DNA from: an uncultured Sphingomonadaceae bacterium
GTDB taxonomy: Bacteria > Pseudomonadota > Alphaproteobacteria > Sphingomonadales > Sphingomonadaceae
Reading direction: 5' to 3'
Length of the DNA: 64,000 nucleotides
Assembly: GCA_947493215.1 (NCBI GenBank)
Contig: CANLQE010000002.1
Coordinates: forward strand, 1 to 64,000
The position numbers and the translations under genes were made by a program. This document shows positions 8,516 through 16,064 of this stretch, one piece after another. Each line of letters opens with the position of its first letter. The first letter of the stretch is position 1. The notes below the pieces were generated by a model. That model saw only the letters and a list, made by a program, of their open reading frames with translations, was not told the DNA's origin and made no database searches.

Positions 8516-9183
8516 TTTTCAAATAATCGGATATCATTCGCAACGGCTTACGACAAATGATTGAAAAAGGAAGAAGGAAGATGGCATTGGTGATTGGGGA
8601 AATGGCAAGCCACCGGAATATAGCCGGATGTTCGCGGTCCACGCAGCGGCGCTTTGCGGTGATTATCACATCCCATAGGATATGCGCGAACTCGGACTCG
8701 CAAACCAATATGCTCTGTAAACAGAAGCCCGGCGACCGGGTCGCAGATCGCCGGACTCCCATTACAATTACGGCGGCACCGCTGAAGGCTTAAGTCGCCG
8801 TAAACCATAAGATAGTGACAAATGTAAAATTAAGTGTGACTGGCCGCACAACCCACAAAAAATTACATTTAAATGATCAAATCATTGGAGATATTAGAAA
8901 TTTTTGGGCGCGTCCCTAAGAAGCGCGATGGCCGGGTCGCAATACCATCGCGCTTCCAGAGGATTGCCTAACTCGGGCGATCCCAAAGGGAAGTTACCGC
9001 CAAGGGGCAAAAGCACCCACGGTGGTGCGATACCGCTGCCCCCCACATATTTCTGTGAATAAAGCGGTATCGCCATATTGTGTTAGCGGGCGATGCCAAG
9101 GCCTGCTGTGACGGCCGTCACTAGCAAGGCAGATATGCTATGATGGATGACGGGGCAGCCACAACGGGCGGAGAGATACAGTC
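8516..9183. other. Gene-poor stretch with long inverted repeats
   Basis: No convincing protein gene in this 668-base gap. The right part is highly structured. AATGAT and ATCATT (8872-8877, 8881-8886) form a short palindrome. A perfect 12-base inverted repeat (8920-8931 with 8945-8956, arm GAAGCGCGATGG) follows, then an 8-base stem with one G-U pair around 8962-8983 (GGATTGCC with GGCGATCC) and a perfect 11-base inverted repeat (9027-9037 with 9063-9073, arm GCGATACCGCT). No T-run follows on either strand, so these are not ordinary terminators. They could be a structured RNA or a 5' leader of the DUF1353 gene. Confidence 0.45.
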
Positions 9184-9771
9184 ATGGCGCATTATACCGG
9201 AAGACCGCGATTTGAGTGGGACGAAGATGGGCGGATTATGACGCTGCTCAATCGCTTTGCCTTTGTAGATGATGCGCAATGGGTATGGAGCGTGCCGACG
9301 ATGGCACAGGTGGACGGGGCGTCAATTCCCAAATTTGCATGGTCGATACTCGGTAGCCCGTTTGTTGGCCGCTATCGCAAGGCATCGGTCGTGCATGACT
9401 GGTATTGCGATATCCGCACCCGCGGATGGAAAGCCACCCACCGGATGTTTTATGAAGCGATGCGCACATCAAAGGTCAGCGGCGCAAAGGCACGGATCAT
9501 GTATGCTGCGGTTTACTATGCCGGTCCTCGCTGGGATGTTGCAGCGGACTACGATGCGCAGCTCGCGGAAGTTGTGGCGGCAGAGACTTATAGTCTGGAA
9601 CAGCCCAAGCTGGCCGTGGAACAGATTGAGCGGGCGGACGTCACCCTCTGGCAGCGCCGCAAAACCGATCCGGCGGCGTTTCTGGCAATGTGTGACGACT
9701 TCGCCAAAAGCTGTTCCTCAATCGAGGATGTGGAGACGATGATTGAAGACCATATGGGGGCAACGGAATGA
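9184..9771 (+). CDS. DUF1353 family protein
   Basis: 195 residues. The core VDGASIPKFAWSILGSPF (about residue 42) and SVVHDWYCD (about 66) are the signature of DUF1353, a family common in phages, prophages and proteobacterial chromosomes; its biochemical role is not established. There is no signal peptide. The C-terminal 70 residues are Ala/Glu-rich and not part of the core. The stop overlaps the ATG of a possible 42-codon frame (ATGA). The gene stands alone between non-coding stretches, with no recognisable phage structural genes nearby, so it may be a relic or a domesticated gene. Confidence 0.82.
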   Translation: MAHYTGRPRFEWDEDGRIMTLLNRFAFVDDAQWVWSVPTMAQVDGASIPKFAWSILGSPFVGRYRKASVVHDWYCDIRTRGWKATHRMFYEAMRTSKVSGAKARIMYAAVYYAGPRWDVAADYDAQLAEVVAAETYSLEQPKLAVEQIERADVTLWQRRKTDPAAFLAMCDDFAKSCSSIEDVETMIEDHMGATE

Positions 9772-9896
9772 GCGGGCCACGAGAAAGGCTAGCGGCGTTG
9801 GAATTGGCAGCCGCGCTGGCGTCAGCGCGCAAAATGCCAAAAAAAATGGGAGTCGATCCTCGAATAAATTCGAGTTTCGGCTCCCACTGCGCCTGA
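9768..9896 (+). CDS. Possible 42-residue protein coupled to DUF1353 gene
   Basis: The ATG at 9768 overlaps the DUF1353 stop in an ATGA arrangement, typical of translational coupling. The peptide begins MSGPRERLAALELAAALASA and ends in a Cys. Against it, the second half runs through a long palindrome that looks like a terminator for the opposite strand (9839-9886), and no homologous family is recognised. Treat as a doubtful gene. Confidence 0.28.
   Translation: MSGPRERLAALELAAALASARKMPKKMGVDPRINSSFGSHCA
9839..9886 (-). terminator. Intrinsic terminator for a leftward transcript
   Basis: Bases 9847-9886 form an imperfect 40-base palindrome: arms TGGGAG and CTCCCA outside, CTCGAA and TTCGAG inside around a TAAA loop. 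On the minus strand it is followed at once by eight U residues (A-run 9839-9846 on the plus strand). This is a textbook factor-independent terminator pointing left. No recognised leftward gene lies to its right before 11271. Confidence 0.6.
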
Positions 9897-10490
9897 TCCG
9901 GGATGCTGTCCTCTTGCGATTTCAACGTCCGCTTTTCCGGCGTCCGGTTTCCGGGCCAATATCGTTAATGGTTATTGGTTTTCCGCATTATCGCTTGCGC
10001 AATATTGCTTCGGTTCAAACCCGATATTGGTCCAGTCACCCGACGATTGTTGTCCGCCTGATCCGTTCCGGCTTGCGCCTTTGCTTCACGGGTTTTTTTC
10101 AATCATCAATCGAAAGATCATTCTATCTTTCTTGCGAAAAACAACATGCTCGTTTCGACTATCTTCAGGCTTTAGATCGTTCCAGCGGGTCATTGCTGAC
10201 TGGTCGCTAGTTCCATTCAAACTCCGTCCGATGAACTGTATATGACACGGGTTTGCGAGTCGCTCCAAATGGCATCGCGCGACTTATCCACAGATGCTGA
10301 TCTTTCTTGTGGAAAAACAGTTGTCGGATTGTGGACAACGCCGGAAACGCGAAACCCCTTTCTTACAGATCAGCCACTGTGATAGTGATTTAGAATTGAT
10401 TTTGGCTGGCTCTTGCTCGGCGTTCAACAGAGAACATGGTAAGAATGGAGCTGAGGCCCCGTTATCAATTATCCAGATGGAAGAAAACCC
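9897..10490. other. Non-coding stretch with palindromes and DnaA-like boxes
   Basis: No convincing gene in about 590 bases. A perfect 9-base inverted repeat CCAATATCG (9956-9964) / CGATATTGG (10022-10030) is present. Three DnaA-box-like 9-mers lie at 10284-10338. On the minus strand there are small frames (10086-10193, 35 codons; 9965-10102, 45 codons from a TTG) that could be served by the leftward terminator at 9839-9886, but none has a ribosome-binding site. Confidence 0.4.
10284..10338. other. Cluster of three DnaA-box-like sites
   Basis: TTATCCACA at 10284-10292 is a perfect consensus DnaA box. The reverse-strand boxes TTTTCCACA (complement of 10308-10316) and TTGTCCACA (complement of 10330-10338) each differ from the consensus by one base. 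Three boxes in 55 bases, in a non-coding stretch, resemble part of a replication origin or a DnaA-controlled regulatory site. The classical alphaproteobacterial oriC neighbours (hemE, maf, aroE, coaE) are not in this window. Confidence 0.4.
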
Positions 10491-11057
10491 ATGTCATTAA
10501 CGAACTTGCTCGTCCCGACCTACACGCAAATGCTGAAAGCGCTCTCAGGCTGGCTGAAGAAGGCAGAAGCACAAATGCCGAAAGCAGATGCCGAAGCGTT
10601 GCTATCCGCGCATCTCGCGCCTGACATGTTTCCGCTATCAGCTCAGATTCGATTTGCCTGTTTGCAGGCTCAAGAGGCAGTATTCCGGCTTAAAGGACAG
10701 GCTTTCCCCGAAACTCTTGATGACCTTATCAATGAAGGACAGAATGCCGGTGAGCGGCCCGGTTCGCTCTTGGATGCCCAGACGCGGATCGATGAAGCTA
10801 TCGCGTTGCTGGATGACCTGACCTCTGGCGCACTCGATGCAAACCCGGACATATCCATCGCACACGAGCTTCCGAACGGTATGATTTTCGACCTGACCGC
10901 AGAGCAATATGCCCGTGACTGGGCGCTGGCCCAGTTTTATTTCCACCTCATGACCGCTTATGCGATATTGCGCAGCGAGAAGATTGAACTGGGAAAAGCG
11001 GACTACATACCGCATATGTTTGGATATCTTCGTCCTGGAACAATGCCGAAAGGCTGA
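10491..11057 (+). CDS. DUF1993 family protein
   Basis: 188 residues, cytoplasmic. The N-terminus (VPTYTQMLKALSGWLKKAE), the LAPDMFPLSAQIRFA block (about residue 42) and the C-terminal FYFHLMTAYAILR... segment are the conserved features of DUF1993, a helical family related in fold to the DinB/YfiT four-helix bundles. Several His and Asp residues in these segments could bind metal, as in DinB-like proteins (inference). It is flanked by non-coding DNA on both sides and appears monocistronic. Function unknown. Confidence 0.85.
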   Translation: MSLTNLLVPTYTQMLKALSGWLKKAEAQMPKADAEALLSAHLAPDMFPLSAQIRFACLQAQEAVFRLKGQAFPETLDDLINEGQNAGERPGSLLDAQTRIDEAIALLDDLTSGALDANPDISIAHELPNGMIFDLTAEQYARDWALAQFYFHLMTAYAILRSEKIELGKADYIPHMFGYLRPGTMPKG

Positions 11058-11270
11058 AATTTCGGCAACGGAAGGGCAGATGTCGGCGTAGAACCGGGCT
11101 GCGCTTTTATGTCCACTTGATGATCACACACCTGAATCGTTCAACGGAACGAGTCCGTTGGTCCGGCCTTTCTAATCGGGGGGGATATTTTGAAAGGACC
11201 GGACCTTCGGAACAGTCCCGGTGCCTATCGGGAGGGGGAGCGGCAACCGAGACTGAAAGAGTTTTTCGTA
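11058..11270. repeat. Three consecutive strong hairpins
   Basis: Three inverted repeats lie end to end. CAACGGA (11142-11148) pairs with TCCGTTG (11154-11160). GGTCCGGCCTTTC (11160-11172) pairs with GAAAGGACCGGACC (11192-11205) with one bulged base. AGTCCCGGTGCC (11214-11225) pairs with GGCAACCGAGACT (11242-11254) with small imperfections. No long T-run follows on either strand. The block is downstream of DUF1993 (plus strand) and of the 24-residue peptide gene (minus strand), so it may be a structured 3' untranslated region or an independent RNA. Confidence 0.5.
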
Positions 11271-11345
11271 TTAAACCTGAACGGTAGACATCAAGATGAT
11301 GGTGCTAACGGTCAGGGAGGCTACTATATTGAAAAGCGTTTTCAT
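11271..11345 (-). CDS. 24-residue hydrophobic peptide
   Basis: ATG at 11343-11345, TAA at 11271-11273. An AGGAGA Shine-Dalgarno sequence lies 8 bases before the ATG, one of the best in this region. The peptide begins MKTLFNIVASLTVS and continues as a single hydrophobic stretch of about 18 residues, so it should be a membrane-inserted micropeptide, or a signal-peptide-like leader. Followed by three strong hairpins and preceded by a palindrome (11387-11413). Small hydrophobic peptides with structured transcripts include type I toxins, but no antisense RNA is evident. Function unknown. Confidence 0.5.
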   Translation of the reverse strand: MKTLFNIVASLTVSTIILMSTVQV

Positions 11346-11386
11346 GGATTTTCTCCTGTTATCAAAAACGCCGATCAAACATCACT

Positions 11387-11413
11387 TTTCCTGTCTAACT
11401 GATAGTCAGGAAA
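11387..11413 (-). promoter_or_regulatory. Palindrome upstream of the 24-residue peptide gene
   Basis: TTTCCTGTCTA (11387-11397) and TAGTCAGGAAA (11403-11413) are inverted copies with one mismatch, 42 bases before the peptide start. It may be an operator or a leader hairpin. A second palindrome, TTTCAATTGAAA (11433-11444), and a hairpin AGTTGC/GCAACT (11458-11476) lie between it and the DUF4197 gene. Confidence 0.3.
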
Positions 11414-11486
11414 TGGTCGTCAAACCGTTAAGTTTCAATTGAAAACGGAGATCAAGTAGTTGCACATTTTGCAACTGAAATCGCGC

Positions 11487-12173
11487 CTAGAAAATGCCTT
11501 GGAGCAGCTTCTTGCCCTTTTTCAGGGGGTTTTTGCGGAAGTTTGTTTCTTCAGCACCAATATAAGAGAAGATGCCGTCCAACGCCTGTTCGGTTACACT
11601 ATCGGTCAATCCATCACGCGACAGATCAAGACCGCCCAACGAACTCAAAGAAGACAAAGAACCAAGGCTTTCGACCTGTTTATAGGCTCCGACTTCGGTC
11701 AAAGCTTTCTCAACCAGTGGCCGAACTTTGATGGCCAGTTCTTCGCCGGATGTCTTGCGCAGATACTCGGTTCCGCCCGTTCCACCGCCAGTAGCAATAC
11801 CTACTCCGTCGGTCAGCGTCAGGTTATCGATGGCAGACCGGAATATCGGCTTGGCTTCCAGAGCCGCCTTACCAGCCGCATCATTAAGGTTCTTGGTAAT
11901 ATCCTTGGTCAATCCAGCCTTGCTGGTGAAGCGCAATATTTTGGTGGCATTCTTCAGTGGGCCGGGCAGTAAAACCCGAACCGCTTTGTCTGCATAAAAG
12001 GCCCCCGGCTGCGACAATTTATCAAGCGCACCATCAGACGCATTGCCGAGCAGGCTTTTAACGCCGGTGCTCTGAGCCTGCGCCGGAGCGGATAGTATCG
12101 GGGTTAGGGATAGCGGCACCGCCAGAAATGCCGTTGCTGCACTTAGTTTCAGTTTCTTTGTAATGTTCCGCAT
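11487..12173 (-). CDS. DUF4197 family secreted protein
   Basis: 228 residues. A signal peptide covers residues 1-34 (Lys-rich start, hydrophobic core, cleavage after APAQAQ). The mature part contains the alternating helix pattern of DUF4197: the ALDKLSQPGAFYADKAVRVLLP block (about residue 50), AKPIFRSAIDNLTLTDG (about 108) and the C-terminal ALDGIFSYIGAEETNFRKNP signature. The family is periplasmic and uncharacterised. AGGAG precedes the start by 9 bases. It lies 115 bases after the leftward lipoprotein gene. Confidence 0.85.
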   Translation of the reverse strand: MRNITKKLKLSAATAFLAVPLSLTPILSAPAQAQSTGVKSLLGNASDGALDKLSQPGAFYADKAVRVLLPGPLKNATKILRFTSKAGLTKDITKNLNDAAGKAALEAKPIFRSAIDNLTLTDGVGIATGGGTGGTEYLRKTSGEELAIKVRPLVEKALTEVGAYKQVESLGSLSSLSSLGGLDLSRDGLTDSVTEQALDGIFSYIGAEETNFRKNPLKKGKKLLQGIF

Positions 12174-12288
12174 ATCCCGCTCCTGCTTTGTTATGTCTGT
12201 TGATCATAGCATAGCATTTTGGCGGCAAGCTGAATAGCTCCACGAAATTGTGTAAATAGTTGTACCCTCGCGAAATAACGCTCTCCCG

Positions 12289-12819
12289 CTATTTGCTCTC
12301 GGAGAATTGGAGCTTCCCGCTGGTTTGATCCGCCGCCTTCTCGGTCAACTGCAACAGAAACGGATCACCTTCATCGGTCTTTCCAGATAACGCGTTACCA
12401 TCTTTTTCGACGACGAAATTTTCTTCCGTCATTTTCTTTTCAAACCAGGATGTAAGATCGGTGATGCCTGTCGGTGCATCAAAACTCAAAATGACCTTGC
12501 CCCCCTGCCCATCCTTATCTTCGATATTCAAGCCGGTGACTTTGGTTCCCGGATATAGGGCAACATTGTTCATGTCGAAATCGTCACTGTCCAAAGATAT
12601 CTGAGGTAAATCGACATCCATCGAGAAGCCGTCCGTCTTGATCGAGAATTTGCTGTCTTCGCCTTCACCGCCGATTTTGACTTTGTCGGGCTTACTGCCG
12701 CCTTCGCCATCAACATCAATGGACATTTCAAAGCCGTCCCCCTGATCATTTTCATTGGCGGAACAGGCAGACAGGGCGAACGGGATGGCGGCCAAGGCCA
12801 TAAGATATGTTTTGGTCAT
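12289..12819 (-). CDS. Acidic lipoprotein of unknown function
   Basis: 176 residues from the ATG at 12817-12819, which has a GGAG site 8 bases upstream. A lipobox (ALSACS) at residues 16-20 marks it as a lipoprotein. The mature part is strongly acidic (many Asp, Glu, Gly, Lys; DGEGGSKPDKVKIGGEGED) with no recognised domain, followed by a compact C-terminal half that looks folded (YPGTKVTGLNIEDKDGQGG...). The promoter overlaps a perfect 14-base inverted repeat (12827-12862), so expression is probably repressor-controlled. Family not recognised. Confidence 0.7.
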   Translation of the reverse strand: MTKTYLMALAAIPFALSACSANENDQGDGFEMSIDVDGEGGSKPDKVKIGGEGEDSKFSIKTDGFSMDVDLPQISLDSDDFDMNNVALYPGTKVTGLNIEDKDGQGGKVILSFDAPTGITDLTSWFEKKMTEENFVVEKDGNALSGKTDEGDPFLLQLTEKAADQTSGKLQFSESK

Positions 12820-12826
12820 CAAGAAT

Positions 12827-12874
12827 CTCCATACTGTATTGTTGTAATAATACAGTATGGAGCAATTAGGTCAA
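12827..12874 (-). promoter_or_regulatory. Promoter overlapped by a 14-base inverted repeat
   Basis: CTCCATACTGTATT (12827-12840) and AATACAGTATGGAG (12849-12862) are perfect inverted copies around an 8-base centre. On the minus strand TTGACC (12869-12874) and TATTAT (12847-12852) have -35/-10 character with 16-base spacing, and the -10 lies inside the repeat. The repeat arm also contains the GGAG ribosome site of the lipoprotein gene. A dimeric repressor (TetR-like in style) bound here would block the promoter; alternatively an mRNA hairpin would hide the ribosome site. Confidence 0.5.
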
Positions 12875-12887
12875 GGCCGAGCTATCT

Positions 12888-13682
12888 TCAGGGCTCTATC
12901 GTTGCTCCCGGATTGGCCGCGTTCACAACGCCGCCGTCGACAATCAGTGTCGTACCGACCACATAATCGCCCGCACTGCTGGACAAATAGATGGCCGCTG
13001 CTGCCATATCTTCGGGTCGGCCAATGCGTTTCGCTGGAATACCTTTTTCGACGGTATTCTCATGATCACGTGCCGCTTTGTTCATGTTTGAAGCAAAAGC
13101 ACCTGGCGCGATGCCCGACATGATGATGTCGTCGGAAACCAGTTTGGACGCCATTTTGCGGGTCAGATGAACAACCGCGGCCTTTGATGCCTGATAGCTG
13201 TAGGTCTCCCACGGGTTGACCTTGAAACCATCGATCGACGCGATGTTCACGACTTTTGCCGGACGATCAAAACTGGCCGCTGCTTTCAATTGCGGGTGCA
13301 GCGCTTGGGTCAGGAAAAACAGGCCTTTGACATTGGTGTCCATCACCTTGTCCCAGCCCGCTTCGGGAAAACTGACATATTCCTCACCCCATGCGACACC
13401 GGCATTGTTGATCAGAATATCGAGCTTGTCTTCATGGTTCGCGATTTCTGCGGCCAAGGCCTTGCAGCCTTCCACCGTGCTGACATCGCCCGGCACAGAG
13501 ATACAATTGCCGCCCATTTCAGCCGCTGCAGCTTCGCAGGCGTCGGCTTTGCGGCCGGAGATATAGACTTTCGCCCCTTGGGCCAGGAAGCCTTCAGTGA
13601 TCATCCGTCCGATACCCCGATGACCACCGGTAACCAAAGCGACACGACCTTCGAGCGAAAATAGCTTGTTAAAATCCATCAT
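12888..13682 (-). CDS. SDR family oxidoreductase
   Basis: 264 residues, classical short-chain dehydrogenase. Cofactor motif TGGHRGIG (about residue 18), NNAG (about 92), catalytic Ser in VNIASIDG (about 147) and YSYQASK (Tyr/Lys about 162-166). The block after the active site (IAPGAFASNMNK) and the C-terminal DGG are standard. The sequence resembles RhlG/gluconate-5-dehydrogenase-like SDRs. It is the last gene of a leftward set with two acyl-CoA dehydrogenases, 9 bases after the first, so it probably oxidises or reduces a hydroxyacyl or keto intermediate of the same pathway. Confidence 0.88.
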   Translation of the reverse strand: MMDFNKLFSLEGRVALVTGGHRGIGRMITEGFLAQGAKVYISGRKADACEAAAAEMGGNCISVPGDVSTVEGCKALAAEIANHEDKLDILINNAGVAWGEEYVSFPEAGWDKVMDTNVKGLFFLTQALHPQLKAAASFDRPAKVVNIASIDGFKVNPWETYSYQASKAAVVHLTRKMASKLVSDDIIMSGIAPGAFASNMNKAARDHENTVEKGIPAKRIGRPEDMAAAAIYLSSSAGDYVVGTTLIVDGGVVNAANPGATIEP

Positions 13683-13691
13683 GTTGTCCCT

Positions 13692-14828
13692 TTAATAGCC
13701 GTGCATTTGAGCAACGAGATTGGTGTGATAATTGGCATCGCCCATAAATTCGGACAGCGCCCGATCACGCTTCATATAGAGGCCGATATCATATTCATCG
13801 GTCATCCCGACTCCGCCATGCATCTGGACACCTTCCCGTACCGAAAGAGCGGTAGCCTTGCCGGCCTTAGCTTTGGCTACGGACACCATCATCTCGGCCT
13901 TGGAAGAACGTTCATCCAGCATCTGTTGTGCTTTCAGAACCGTGGCCCGGGCAATTTCCATCTCACTGTATAAGTGCGCGGTGCGGTGCTGCAATGCCTG
14001 AAACGATCCGATAATCGTATCAAACTGCTTGCGGCCTTTGATATATTCTACGGTGATATCCATAGCTCCGGCACCAACGCCTAGCGTCTCCGCTGCAGAG
14101 CCTGCCCGGCCAGCGTTCAGCATCCGCTGAAGAACCGCGCCGCCTTCATCAACCTCGCCGATCACTGCATCGGCATCCACAACGACACCTTCAAATGCGA
14201 CATGGGCTGCCACGGCGCTGTCCACTAAACGCACACTGTCTCTGGCCAAACCATTGCTGCTCGTATCGACAGCAAATAAAGTAAGGCCTTTGTCTTCACC
14301 GGCGCTACCGCTCGTGCGCGCCGCAACGATTAAGGTATCAGCCGAACCGCCCTGCACGACAAATTGCTTTTTGCCATCCAGTTTAAAGCCATTGCCTTCA
14401 CGGGTCGCCGCCATGGCGATTTGATCGGGACGGTGCTTTGGACCTTCATCAATGGCCAGCGCCAACACGCTGTCGCCCGACAAAATGCCAGGCAGATATT
14501 TTTCGCGCAGTGCTTTACCGCCCGCGTTAAGGGCCTCGACACCAGCAACGGCTGTCGTCAAGAAAGGGGATGGCGTGAGATTGCGGCCAACTTCTTCAAG
14601 CACAACACCGGCCTCCACATGACCGAGGCCCAATCCGCCTTCGTCTTCGGAAACCAAAATACCGGTAAAGCCCATTTCCGCAAACTGCTTCCATAGTGCA
14701 TGAGAAAAACCGTCCTTGCAGTTTTTATCACGAAACTCGCGAAAATGAGCGACATTACCTTCGCCCTTCATAAAATCTGCTGCGCTGTCCTGCAGCATCT
14801 TCTGGTCGTCATTCAAGTAAAGCGGCAT
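13692..14828 (-). CDS. Acyl-CoA dehydrogenase (subunit-like, shorter)
   Basis: 378 residues, FAD-dependent. The conserved C-terminal helix MHGGVGMTDEYDIGLYMKRD is present, and the GRKQFDTIIGSFQALQHR motif starts the third domain. The usual middle-domain TEP motif is not visible (ALAIDEGPKHRPDQ instead), as is common in the partner subunit of alpha2beta2 enzymes such as the FadE28/FadE29-type pairs of steroid degraders. It lies 42 bases after another acyl-CoA dehydrogenase gene of different type, so a heteromeric enzyme is likely (inference). Substrate unknown. Confidence 0.85.
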   Translation of the reverse strand: MPLYLNDDQKMLQDSAADFMKGEGNVAHFREFRDKNCKDGFSHALWKQFAEMGFTGILVSEDEGGLGLGHVEAGVVLEEVGRNLTPSPFLTTAVAGVEALNAGGKALREKYLPGILSGDSVLALAIDEGPKHRPDQIAMAATREGNGFKLDGKKQFVVQGGSADTLIVAARTSGSAGEDKGLTLFAVDTSSNGLARDSVRLVDSAVAAHVAFEGVVVDADAVIGEVDEGGAVLQRMLNAGRAGSAAETLGVGAGAMDITVEYIKGRKQFDTIIGSFQALQHRTAHLYSEMEIARATVLKAQQMLDERSSKAEMMVSVAKAKAGKATALSVREGVQMHGGVGMTDEYDIGLYMKRDRALSEFMGDANYHTNLVAQMHGY

Positions 14829-14870
14829 CGCTTTTATCCTTCTAATATGGTTGTTTAACTACCCGCGCGG

Positions 14871-16064
14871 TCAAGCGTTGGGCAATTGCAATATCTGTTT
14901 AGAAACGACGTTCAGCATGACTTCGCTGGTACCGCCTTCAATACTATTCGCTTTCGTTCTGAGCCATCCACGAGCAGTCAACCCGCCATTGGAAGCATCA
15001 CTTTCCCATTCCAGAACTTCACTGCCGCCCGCTGACATGATCAATTCATGGCGGCGTTTGTTAATTTCAGTTCCGGCATATTTCATCATATTGGGCTGCG
15101 CTGGATGGCAAAGATTGGCTTTGAACGTATCACCGAAACGCTCCGCCATCGCCCGGAAAGCCAAAACATCAATGTCCATGTCCGCCATCTGCGCACGGAG
15201 CATCGGATCATCCAACCGGCCCATCTCGTCGCGGCCATATTGATCGGCGAATTTTGAGCCGAGCGATGTTGCACCGGAAGAACCGTCGCCAGAAATCATG
15301 CTGCGCTCATGGCCCAGCAGATATTTAGCAACGTCCCAACCGCGATTCACTTCACCGACCACTGAAGATACACCATCACCATAGGATTTGGGCACTTCAA
15401 CATCAGCGAAAAACGTCTCACAGAAAGCAGATTGACCGGAAATCAAGACAATTGGTTTCGTCTCCACACCCTTGTTCGTCATGTCGAACAACATGAAGCT
15501 AATGCCTTTATGCTTGCTCGACTTATCCGTCCGCGTCAGACAGAAAATCCAGTCCGCTTTGTCAGCATAGCTGGTCCATATCTTCTGGCCATTGATCAGA
15601 TAATGGTCGCCCTTATCTTCCGCAGACGTTTGCAACGAAGCAAGATCCGAACCGGAACCGGGTTCCGAATAGCCCTGGCACCAACGCACTTCACCGCGCG
15701 CGATTGGGGGCAGAAAATGCAGCTTCTGTTCCTCCGTGCCAAAATGCAGCAGTGCGGGCCCAAGCATCCAGATGCCAAAGCTCGACAAAGGCGAACGAAT
15801 TTTAAGACGGCCCATTTCCTGCAGCAATATCTTCGTTTCGGCGCGCGACAGTCCGCCACCACCATATTCTGTCGGCCAATCGGGAACAGTCCAACCTTTG
15901 GCCGCCATTTTGTCCATCCATTCTTTCTGACCAGGTTTGAAGGTTGGGTTTTTACCGCCCCAGCAAATATCGCTCTCATCCACGGCAGGCTGACGCATTT
16001 CAGGGGGACAATTGGCTTCCAGCCAAGCTGCAGTTTCTGCGCGGAAACTTTCAAGATCGGACAT
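14871..16064 (-). CDS. Acyl-CoA dehydrogenase (FadE-like)
   Basis: 397 residues. Middle-domain motif CQGYSEPGSGSDLASLQT (about residue 133) binds FAD and substrate; NGQKIWTSYADKADW follows. The C-terminal block SIEGGTSEVMLNVVSKQIL is the FAD-contacting end of the family. The N-terminus (FRAETAAWLEANCPPEMR) and insertion pattern match FadE-type enzymes found in sphingomonad and actinobacterial catabolic clusters. First gene of the leftward set with the shorter dehydrogenase and an SDR; a palindrome (16078-16093) lies just upstream of its ATG. Confidence 0.9.
   Translation of the reverse strand: MSDLESFRAETAAWLEANCPPEMRQPAVDESDICWGGKNPTFKPGQKEWMDKMAAKGWTVPDWPTEYGGGGLSRAETKILLQEMGRLKIRSPLSSFGIWMLGPALLHFGTEEQKLHFLPPIARGEVRWCQGYSEPGSGSDLASLQTSAEDKGDHYLINGQKIWTSYADKADWIFCLTRTDKSSKHKGISFMLFDMTNKGVETKPIVLISGQSAFCETFFADVEVPKSYGDGVSSVVGEVNRGWDVAKYLLGHERSMISGDGSSGATSLGSKFADQYGRDEMGRLDDPMLRAQMADMDIDVLAFRAMAERFGDTFKANLCHPAQPNMMKYAGTEINKRRHELIMSAGGSEVLEWESDASNGGLTARGWLRTKANSIEGGTSEVMLNVVSKQILQLPNA

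Noticed and set aside
8557-8793. 78-codon frame on the plus strand upstream of the DUF1353 gene
   Set aside because: No recognised family, no strong ribosome site and composition unlike neighbouring genes.
8820-8832. 13-base match (AAATGTAAAATTA) with the BlaI operator region at 59692-59704
   Set aside because: A 13-base match is expected by chance several times in 64 kb on both strands, and it lies far from any linked gene.
8894-9076. 60-codon frame on the minus strand across the long inverted repeats
   Set aside because: No ribosome site; the codons coincide with perfect palindromes, which explains the open frame better.
9954-10033. tRNA-like fold: GGCCAAT at 9954 pairs with ATTGGTC at 10026 and a TTCAAAC loop lies between
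   Set aside because: The D-arm and anticodon arm do not form, and the outer pairing is explained by the inverted repeat CCAATATCG/CGATATTGG.
9184-11057. Prophage or integrated element suggested by DUF1353
   Set aside because: No integrase, structural, lysis or attachment sequences were seen; DUF1353 alone is not enough.
11190-11402. 70-codon frame on the plus strand
   Set aside because: It overlaps the hairpin block and the opposite-strand micropeptide gene; no family recognised.
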